A stretch of 64,000 nt of DNA from Anastatus disparis (lineage: Eukaryota; Arthropoda; Insecta; Hymenoptera; Eupelmidae), in assembly GCA_017163975.1 (NCBI GenBank), contig JAFFSR010000093.1, positions 258,001-322,000 of the forward strand, in the 5' to 3' direction. The position numbers were made by a program, and so were the translations under genes. The notes below the pieces were generated by a model. It had not been told where the DNA came from and ran no database searches. It saw only the letters and a program-made list of their open reading frames with translations. Of this stretch, positions 55,980 to 64,000 are shown in pieces (positions within the stretch are counted from its first letter, which is position 1; each line of letters begins with the position of its first letter).

Positions 55980-56940
55980 TTAAGAGCATGACGAAGCTTC
56001 CAGTCTTCTAATAATATTTCCAATCCCAAGTTATGAATAAACAATGCGTTTAATAACATTTTTTTGCGACAAAGAAAAAATTTGTAAGAATCAACTCGAG
56101 TGCGGACAACTCAAGAAACCCACGAAAATACTACATAAAAAGTAATAATACAAACTTTCAATGTAACGTATTTTAAGATTAGGTTTGTCGAGCTTGATAT
56201 AATTTCCAATCCAAGTTCATAAAAAATTTACAAGTTTAAATGATTTTTTATTTTAACAAAAATTATTGTATTAACATAGCTTTAGTGCGGACAAGTCATT
56301 ATATTTGTTTTTCTCATCCGTGCTGAGTAAGCGGCCTATAGCGCATGCGTTTTCGGGGTAGTAAGTAGCTAATAGCGCGCGCTGCGTGTGTTGTTTTTTG
56401 AGGGCGTGTGTTTCACAGCTATGTATAATATTATTTTGTATTAAATCACGTAAATACGTTACATTCTGTAAAATAATGTCACGCAAAAGCGTTAATTAAT
56501 GTAAAATCGCAAAGGTTTATACAAGCGCAGCGCCCTCATACTGTATCTCATCGACCATATGATGAATTTTATACTCTATCTCGCTTTAACCTCTGACAAA
56601 GTAAATCGTATCATCTATTCTTGTATTATTTTTACATTAACGAAATCGTAATTATTCCGTATAAACGTGAAATTGGTGAACTAAAAGTATGTAATTTAAT
56701 TACAAATAATAGTACCAAAAAGTATTGAAATATACTATTGCGAGTCAGTCGTACGGCAGATATGAGAGAGAGAGAGTCTCGGGCAATGGCGCTATTCGCT
56801 ACGCTCGTGCGCCAACTTGCCCTCGTGCGCAATAGTCAACTAAACCTTACTCGTTACACAATATACTATTAATTTACGAATTTAAAATGATATTAATGAA
56901 ATAAAAAAAGCAAAACTTGATTACTGTAGCTCCAACATCA
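55980..56940. mobile_element. Dispersed non-autonomous element, copy 2, with ~560-bp insertion
   Basis: 55980-56310 and 56869-56940 together match the element at 7827-8235. The intervening ~558 bp is absent from copy 1 and is GC-richer in part (GTGCTGAGTAAGCGGCCTAT, GGGCAATGGCGCTATTCGCT). I cannot classify the insert; no coding frame is supported. Confidence 0.65.
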
Positions 56941-57680
56941 GATAAATATTACGGAAAGAAACATAATGAATCACCCAAATTCACAATTTTATAAATTACA
57001 ACTGAATCACTGGAAAAATAGTTGCATACAATAGACTTTTCCAAATTTTATGAGTAACGGCTTATAATTGAAATTCCAATGTCGGAACGATTCGGAAAAC
57101 TTGAAACATTTATCAATTTTCATTTCATAATAGTTCTTAAACATTCTTTAAAGACCGGAAAAATATTTGTTCCGATTCTTTTAGAAATTTTCGGGTCATT
57201 TTAACGAGGATATAACTGATGATGATGTAACAAAATTCAACTGCAATAATCACAAATTTTCCAATCGAAAACGTTTCCATAAATAATTTCCATAACTTTA
57301 TAATTTCCGCGAAAATAATCATAATCTTCATAATTCTGCAAAAATGACGATTTATATCGACTTTTTCATAAATTTAAGTAACTTATAGAAATTTTCTCAA
57401 ATTCAATTTACTTGTTTTTGTCATAAAAACGAAAGATAATTAGTCTCAAAGCAGACTTAACGTAGGTAAATATTATTTTTTTATATACGCTTTTCTTATA
57501 TTCGCCTTCATGTCTGTTTGCATGTTTGTCTGTCTGTAATCAAATCTTGCGCGCTCGATTTCAGGCACTTTTTGACAGATATAAATTCTGACAATTGGCA
57601 TAGACTTTGGTCTTGGATGACAATACAATAATCAGTTGTCATTTTGGTACCTGGACATCCAGGTCGATGATAATGGGTGT
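56941..57680. other. AT-rich interval, no gene seen
   Basis: A dispersed-repeat-like segment at 57505-57640 (TGTCTGTCTGTAATC, GGATGACAATACAATA) resembles the one near 46765-46870. Nothing else is recognised. Confidence 0.35.
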
Positions 57681-57683
57681 TAA

Positions 57684-57915
57684 AAGTCATCTCCGAGGAA
57701 GTATAAATGGGGAGGCTTTCTTTGGGTCAAGGCGAGTTTCTCGGGGGTTTTTAGGGTTGCTAAAACCGAATTTGAGATCAAACAATTGCCACAAAGTGAT
57801 GCACGTTGTCCAGAATACGCATGGACGTCGTCTCCGAGGAAGTACGAGTGGGGAGGCTTTCTCTGGGTCGAGGTGGGTTCCCCGGGGGATTTCGGGGCTG
57901 CTAAAACCTAATTCA
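57684..57915. repeat. Tandem ~145-bp duplication, GC-richer
   Basis: TCTCCGAGGAAGTA.(A/G)A(A/G)TGGGGAGGCTTTC through GGG(T/A)TTT..GGG(T/C)TGCTAAAACC occurs at ~57689 and ~57830, with ~85% similarity. A minus-strand open frame over both copies reflects the repeat. Confidence 0.75.
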
Positions 57916-57959
57916 AGGTTTGAAAGTGAATCTATAATGCATAATAATGATTTAGGATG

Positions 57960-58920
57960 AAGAGGTCGAACTGGAGTACCAAGTCGCCGATAACGGATGT
58001 ACCTGAGTGTAATCTTCGAAAAGTCTGGTTGCAATGTAACTCTAAATGATAATAAAAACAATTTTAACTTAAAAATAGAAAATACAAAATTTTAAAAACA
58101 TGCTTTAAAAATAAAATACAATAATTGAATAAATAAACTAAAAAGTATAAAATAAATAAATTAACTTTTTTTAAATTTTTTAAATAATAGCGCTTATTAC
58201 CTGTATATCGGAATGATGTTTGATGAAAAAATGTTAAAATTATTCACTAATTACAATAGTAATATGCTTTCTCGAAGTTAAATTTCGCTGGCATTATTCG
58301 AACGAAAAATTCATAAATTAGTAGGGATACTACCGCAAATTTATATGCGAGATGATTTGTATGAATGATCTTTATATATGGGTATCGACTACGAGTAAAT
58401 CAACATATTTCATAGAACTTGCATGAATCTTAAACAATTGTTCTTTTAAAATCTTTTTATTTCCGAGTATTCTCCGACCTAATCAAACAACCTTAGAATC
58501 GAAATCTAAAAGAATCTCCAAGTTTCATTTGACATAGTCCCTGCAAATATCTGTAAACTTCATAATCGGTATGGAAAATTTCAAAATTCATTCATATAGA
58601 CGATTTCCAGGTAGCCAGGATCACCTGGATATTGTGAGATGTCATCTCGGGAAACGTACATGTTATTAATAAATAATGGCTAAATTTCAAAAGATATTCT
58701 TGTAGACAATGTTTATCTTACTCGGAACATCCATGTTTGGCTAGATAACATTTGAAACAACTTCAAAGTAGTTATTAAACTATAAGTTGAATTTCAAAAG
58801 TTTTAGCTGTAGATGATGTTTAAGTTGTCATTAACACCTAGGTATCCAAAGACGGCGATCGTGGGTACCACAGCATAATAAATAACTATTTTTTAAATAT
58901 TATCTACATCGATAAGGTAA
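57960..58920. other. Interval without recognised gene
   Basis: AT-rich, ends in a (TA)n tract at 58925-58973. No frame or repeat supported. Confidence 0.35.
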
Positions 58921-58922
58921 AG

Positions 58923-58923
<1 letters not shown>

Positions 58924-58978
<55 letters not shown>

Positions 58979-59314
58979 TAAATATGTGTTTGTATGTGTG
59001 AGCGTGTGCGTGTGCGTATGAGTTGAAATTAAATGTTCCATATAAACTTGAATAAACCTGTGTGTGTACGTGCGATTCTACATGAAATGTCCCTTATGTA
59101 TATATATATATATGTTTATATCATGCTTGTAAGTCGACATGAAAAGTCCCACGTACATGAACGCGTGTGTGCATGCATGCGAATTGACATGAAACGTCTC
59201 ATATATATAAACCTAAGGGTACTTAGATAGGTGTGTACAAGTTGTCATGAAATGTCCCATATATATATAGAAAAACCTGTGCTTGCGAGTACGTGCAAGT
59301 TGACATGAAATGTC

Positions 59315-59360
<46 letters not shown>

Positions 59361-59625
59361 AAATTGCGGGTGAACGTGAGCAATTTGATATGAAATGGAC
59401 CATATATACATATGCAAAAACCTGTCAGTAAGGTCGTACATGAGTTGACATGAAGAGTCGCATGTATATAAAAGCGTGTATGCATGAATGCAAATTGACA
59501 TGAAACGTCGCATATATGTAAACCTGAAGGAACTCGGATAGGTGTGTGAGAGTTGTCATGAAATGTTCCATATATATAGAAAAGCCTGTGATTATGAGTA
59601 CATACGAGTTGACATGAAATGTCCC

Positions 59626-59667
<42 letters not shown>

Positions 59668-59927
59668 ATATATATAAAATCCTGTGTGTGTGCATGCGCA
59701 TTGGCATGAAATGTCCCATATATATAAACCTGTATGTGCGTGCGTTGAAATTTACAGAAAAAATCCCATGTATATCAACGTGTGTGTGCATGAATGAAAA
59801 TTGACACGAAACGTCCCATGTATGAAAACCTGAGAACTCGGATAGGTGTGTGACAGTTGTCATGAAATGTTCCATATATATAGATAAGCCTGTGATTATG
59901 AGTATGTACAAGTTGACATGAAATGTC

Positions 59928-59962
<35 letters not shown>

Positions 59963-60226
59963 GCTGTGTGTGTGTATGTGTGCGTGCGCATTGGCATGAA
60001 ATGTCCCATATATATAAACCTGTATGTGTGTGCGTTGAAATTTACATAAAAAATCCCATGTATATTAACGTGTGTGTGCATGAATGAAAATTGACATGAA
60101 ACGTCCCATATATGCGAACCTGAAGGAACTCGGATAGGTATGTGAGAGTTGTCATGAAATTTTCCATATATATAGAGAAGCCTGTGATCATGAGTACGTG
60201 CACGAGTTGACCTGAAATGTCCCATG

Positions 60227-60291
<65 letters not shown>

Positions 60292-60401
60292 TAATCCTGT
60301 GTGTGTGCATGCGCATTGGCATGAAATGTCCCATATATATAAACCTGTCTGTGGTTGCGTTCTAATTGACGTGGAATGTCCCACGTATGTATGTATGTAT
60401 G

Positions 60402-60466
<65 letters not shown>

Positions 60467-60585
60467 ACTTGTCTGTATGTGTGCGTTTGGGTCGACACGA
60501 AATGTTGCATATATATGAGCCCAGGTGCGTATGTATGTGCGCGTCCACATCTGTTTTTCTATATACATATATATGATAAAAATTC
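58924..60585 (-). repeat. Higher-order satellite, right arm
   Basis: Same blocks as 50283-52316 in reverse orientation: GACATGAAATGTCCCATATA recurs every ~50-60 bp, with (TA)n tracts at 59313-59350, 59625-59675, 59930-59960, 60229-60282 and 60413-60464. The inner-to-outer order mirrors the left arm; for example CAACTTGTC...GGGTCGACACGAAATGTTGC at ~60464-60510 matches the left arm at 50340-50385. Confidence 0.85.
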
Positions 60586-60664
60586 CTTTAAAACGTTTAA
60601 TTAAAAGGAATTATGGAATTTTTAATTAAAGCCCTCGAATTCACAAATCATAATCATAACTGAC

Positions 60665-61110
60665 GCTCTTTCAATTCACGATTACATTTTGATTTCTTAA
60701 TTGAAATTTATTTAATTAAGGATTCCTTTTGATTTTGGAATTAAAGCCCTTTCAATTCACGATTAAATTTTGATTTCTTAATTGAAATTTATTCAATTAA
60801 GAATTCCTTTTGATTTTGGAATTAAAGCCCTTTTAATTCACGATTACATTTTGATTTCTTAATTGAAATTTATTTAATTAAGGATTCCTTTTGATTTTGG
60901 AATTAAAGCCCTTTCAATTCACGATTAAATTTTGATTTCTTAATTGAAATTTATTTAATTAAGAATTCCTTTTGATTTTGTAATTAAAGCCCTTTCAATT
61001 CACGATTACATTTTGATTTCTTAATTGAAATTTATTTAATTAAGAATTCCTTTTGATTTTTTAATTAAAGCCTTTTCAATTCACGATTAGATTTTGATTT
61101 GTTAATTAAA
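60665..61110. repeat. 81-bp tandem repeat array, right arm
   Basis: Reverse-complement copies of the 49400-49845 unit (AGCCCTTTCAATTCACGATT, CCTTTTGATTTTGGAATTAA). Confidence 0.9.
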
Positions 61111-61234
61111 ATGTTTTTAATTATTAATTTAAAAGGAATTGTTAATTAAATAAAACTGTAATTACGAATTCAAAAAGGATTTGTGAATTAAAATTTATTT
61201 AAAGCCCAAAATGATTTAAATATTTGCAACCCTG

Positions 61235-62262
61235 GTTAGTCGTGATAAAAAGATATCCACAAGATAATAAATCATTAACGTGAAAACTAGTAACTATATA
61301 TTAAAAATGAATTTTTTAATTATATTTTAATAAGTCAGAAAAGGTTTTGTAACATTTCTAGGATATAATGTTATCGATGATAATACTTGTATTTCATTGG
61401 ATAAAATGTAGTGGTTAACATTCAAATTAACCTTATTGAATTATAATTTTAGTGATACAGAAAGAGTACCAGCATCATGCCAATATGCTCATTTATTGGC
61501 ATTTACCTATTTAAAATTTAGTTAAAAAATCTCTTTCAATGTTAAAAGCAATTTGTTGTAAAGTTGCTATAAACATGAACTGTAAGTTTGAAGAATTGCC
61601 TTGATAAAATAATAATACATAGTGATAGTGCTGAAGAAGAAAAAATTACAGATATTAATAACTACGTAGTTGAATAAGTGAAAAAAAGCTCATTCAAATG
61701 TGCAAATCTAATAGAAGAAGTGAAAAAGGTTGCCATCTTTTGGAAAATAAACGAATCAAGTTGAATTATTAATAATTTTTTTTAATCATAAAATTAAATT
61801 GATTAATTATTTGCTATTAGGAGGCTAATATGAGAAAGAAAAGAGAAGAAGAAAATTAGAAGAAGAAGAAGAAGAAAAAATTACAGATATTAATAATTAC
61901 GAAGTTGAACTATTAAAAAAAACGCTCACTCAAATATATCTATAATACATTTCTCTCGCTCGCGATTAACGTAATGATAAATCTATCAGTTTATTTTAAT
62001 TATCATCTTGTTAATCTAATTACCGTCACTAAAATTGACTATTTGGATTTACCAAGCTTAGTCGTGATAAAAAGATATCCACAAGATAATAAATCATTAA
62101 CTTGAAAACGTAACTATATATTAAAAAATGAATTTTTCAATTATATCTTAATGAGTCAGAAAAGATTTTTTAACATTTATAGGATATAATGTTATCGATG
62201 ATAATACTTGTATTTCATTGGATAAAATGTAGTGGTTAACATTCAAATTAACCTTATTCGAT
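61235..62262 (+). repeat. Partial tandem repeat containing the empty insertion site
   Basis: 61235-61440 (GTGATAAAAAGATATCCACA ... GTAGTGGTTAACATTCAAAT) matches 62062-62258. 61632-61710 and 61860-61935 share GAAAAAATTACAGATATTAA and AAGTTGAA. 61915-62064 matches the left flank 49126-49270. One repeat unit was therefore split by the 12-kb element and another is intact. Stretches such as ACAGAAAGAGTACCAGCATC look like decayed coding sequence, but no family is recognised. Confidence 0.75.
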
Positions 62263-63578
62263 TCGCAGCAGAATCGAAGCAGTCTTCCGTAAGAACCTTG
62301 CAGCAGCACTTTACCCCAGAATTAGATAAGAAGTACATAAGTCAAGTGCAAATATATGCCCACTAGTTATATATTAAAATCACATTTGAATAAATATAAA
62401 AAAATTAATGAAACTCAAAGAGCTCTATGAATAAGCATTCCACCAAAGCACTTGGCAGCGTTTTAAAATTGGTTTACATGGTCAATTTAGAGAGAAATAG
62501 GTAATAATTAAGAAAAAATTATTTAAAACCAAACAATTTTATTTTATTTATAAAAAAAATGCTTAAAAGTGTTCGGGACGTAGTTAAAAAAGTAAAAATA
62601 TAACAGAACTGGAGAATATCTGTTTTATGTTATGGAGCTATTAAGCTCGAATATTAAAAATAATGTCGAAAAATAGTTCTATAGCTGCTTACGTATAGAT
62701 ATATAGTATTGAAACAATGTAAATACTTATATCAATGACATCTATTGATATACACTTCAAGTGGTAATTTGAAACTTGCACAACTAGCAAAGAGAGGTCC
62801 CCACACCTCTAGAAAATAGATTTAGCTAGTACTACAAGTTATTAATTTTGGATGAAAAAGAATGAATCCGCGTTCTTTCTTTCTCTTTAATAAGCCCAGA
62901 GATTAAACCATTTTTTCGAAAATATAGTAACAAGAAACGCTTATAAGGACTTAAATAACCAAAAAACTAAAACTCTTATAGAAAAGTGTATAAAACATAA
63001 AAAAATAATTATTTTTTTTTGTATTAAATTAAAATTTAATTTAATTGTTAGCCTTGAGTTCTGAGCCCGTGTCGCACAACGACTTTATAGCACATATATT
63101 AGTGTATCTTGTCTGTGTTTGTCCACTTTTTTTATTCGTTGCAGCACCTATCCTTACAGCATCTTTATATTTTAACATAAATCCCTTTTCGCAATTTCAT
63201 ATTACGCAAGCTTTTATTGCCTTTATATTGCATACTTTTAATTGTGGTTGTCTTACACTGAAAAACTTTTAGTAGATAGAACTTTGATAAAAATATACAC
63301 GGAAAAACTTTTGCATATAAAATTCGCTCAAATGTTGTACGTGAATTCAATTTTATTACTGCTCAAATAATTTTAATATCTTTCTTAAAAAAAGAATATA
63401 CTCAAATTGAGATGATATTTTCCACAGCAGAAATGAAATTGGGAACCAGTCTTATATGCGCTCAATACACTCTCAAGTATGTACGTTGACTAACAAGTAA
63501 ACCTAGGGAAATGGAAATTTTAAATCTTCTCACAACCTTTGCGAATGTTTTTGGCTTGGGCGTGGCACGATAACCAGC
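62263..63578. other. AT-rich interval, no gene seen
   Basis: Only short open frames; none has support. A hydrophobic frame at 63045-63272 lacks an ATG. Confidence 0.35.
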
Positions 63579-63985
63579 TGAAAATCAAAACTCAAATTCC
63601 GTTAAGTAGCAATGGCTCACTTTATTAAGGCGAAACTATAAACACAACAAAATTTAACTATTGAAACTTGGAACGATACACAACGCAATTTTTAACACTT
63701 GAACAAAGAAAACTAAATATACTTTACACGTTTCACAAAACAAAACCCAATCTCATTAACACGTTGAACAGAAGAGACTAAATCGAATTAATCCACAATG
63801 AGGTCACTCACCTCCGATCCTTCTTGATGGGAGAGTCAATTGCTTCTGAGCGGAGCCCGTGAGAAGACCGAGCTTTTATAGATGATGATGAGAGAGAGAG
63901 GGAAGAGAAGGCGTCCGGTGCACAATGGCCGCCGAGGCGTCCCTACGCGCGCCATGACGCCGATTTTTGGTGCAAAACTCTAACA
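63579..63985 (-). mobile_element. Putative LTR, minus strand (element continues beyond the window)
   Basis: On the minus strand: a purine-rich ACGAGGCGGGTGGG (64000-63987) precedes TGTTAGAG (63985). Then come a GC-rich U3, CTATAAAAG (63872-63880) as TATA box, AATAAAG (63620-63626) as poly(A) signal, and an end at TTTTCA (63579), two bases before TGGTTATCGTGCC, which could be a primer binding site. GGAG|GTGAGT (~63811) and TTTTCAG (~63577) also look like splice sites. It could therefore instead be a promoter with a first intron. Confidence 0.4.
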
Positions 63986-64000
63986 ACCCACCCGCCTCGT

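Larger units (their letters stand above)
49271..61234. mobile_element. 12-kb hAT-like element with long satellite-filled inverted arms
   Basis: Ends CAGGGTTG (49271-49278) and CAACCCTG (61227-61234) are inverted. Flanks CTTAGTCG (49263-49270) and GTTAGTCG (61235-61242) form an 8-bp duplication with one change. A related unoccupied site, AAGCTTAGTCGTGATAAAAA, is at 62054-62073. The CA-G-G ends and 8-bp duplications are hAT features. Both arms carry, from outside in, AT-rich sequence, an 81-bp repeat array, GCGTCAGTTATGATTATGAT sequence, and a (TA)n-rich higher-order satellite, in opposite orientation. The middle 6.6 kb (52317-58920) has smaller repeats and no transposase that I can recognise. 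Confidence 0.75.

Noticed and set aside
57687..58061. Minus-strand 124-codon frame with repeated PEKASP-type peptide
   Set aside because: Arises from the tandem 145-bp duplication; many starts and no conserved domain.
63045..63272. Hydrophobic 75-codon frame
   Set aside because: Lacks an ATG start and any recognisable domain; low-complexity surroundings.

Overview
The window reads as AT-rich animal nuclear DNA, most likely from an insect (perhaps a hymenopteran; this is inference). It carries eukaryotic mobile elements of several classes: a Helitron, Penelope-like elements, a mariner/IS630-type transposase, tRNA-derived SINEs, a CR1/L2-like LINE, a Ty3/Gypsy LTR element, piggyBac-like and hAT-like non-autonomous elements, and satellites. 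I recognise no complete host gene and no bacterial-type operon.

Layout. 1-960: degenerate tandem repeats. 986-6573: three consecutive long inverted-repeat elements separated by (TA)n tracts; the second carries a 299-bp insertion and the third encloses a dead mariner-like transposase. 6888-16488: a decayed Helitron with an adjacent Ulp1-like protease remnant. It is broken by a small DNA element, by a 2.5-kb palindrome of two Penelope-like copies with a piece of the Helitron's own 3' end, and by a tRNA-derived SINE with a 16-bp target-site duplication (TSD). 16602-18000: two minisatellites. 20057-20797: possible solo LTR. 22191-23446: 5'-truncated LINE. 26776-29732: a 2.96-kb palindromic element. 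30501-30907: a small cysteine-rich ORF. 31171-33463: piggyBac-type and other small terminal-inverted-repeat (TIR) elements.

34672-45097 is a full-length 10.4-kb Ty3/Gypsy element on the minus strand, with 753-bp LTRs and a 4-bp TSD. It sits inside one arm of a small palindromic element. Its gag-pol is one frame broken by stops and one frameshift. It has an unusual coiled-coil ORF before gag, another non-env ORF after pol, and a 2-kb leader with two families of repeated RNA hairpins whose stems differ in sequence but keep pairing.

45.4-49.3 kb is satellite-like DNA. 49271-61234 is a 12-kb inverted-repeat element with hAT hallmarks (CAGGGTTG ends, 8-bp duplication). Its arms are an 81-bp satellite plus a higher-order (TA)n / TGGGACATTTCATGTC satellite. 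A related unoccupied copy of its insertion site lies just downstream at 62057. 63579-63985 looks like a minus-strand LTR with TATA box, poly(A) signal and polypurine tract.

The genes do not form a pathway; they are the machinery of unrelated mobile elements nested in one another. The most promising candidates for something undescribed are the structured leader of the LTR element with its two accessory ORFs, and the giant satellite-armed inverted-repeat element. All coordinates were read by eye, so palindrome and repeat edges may be off by several bases.
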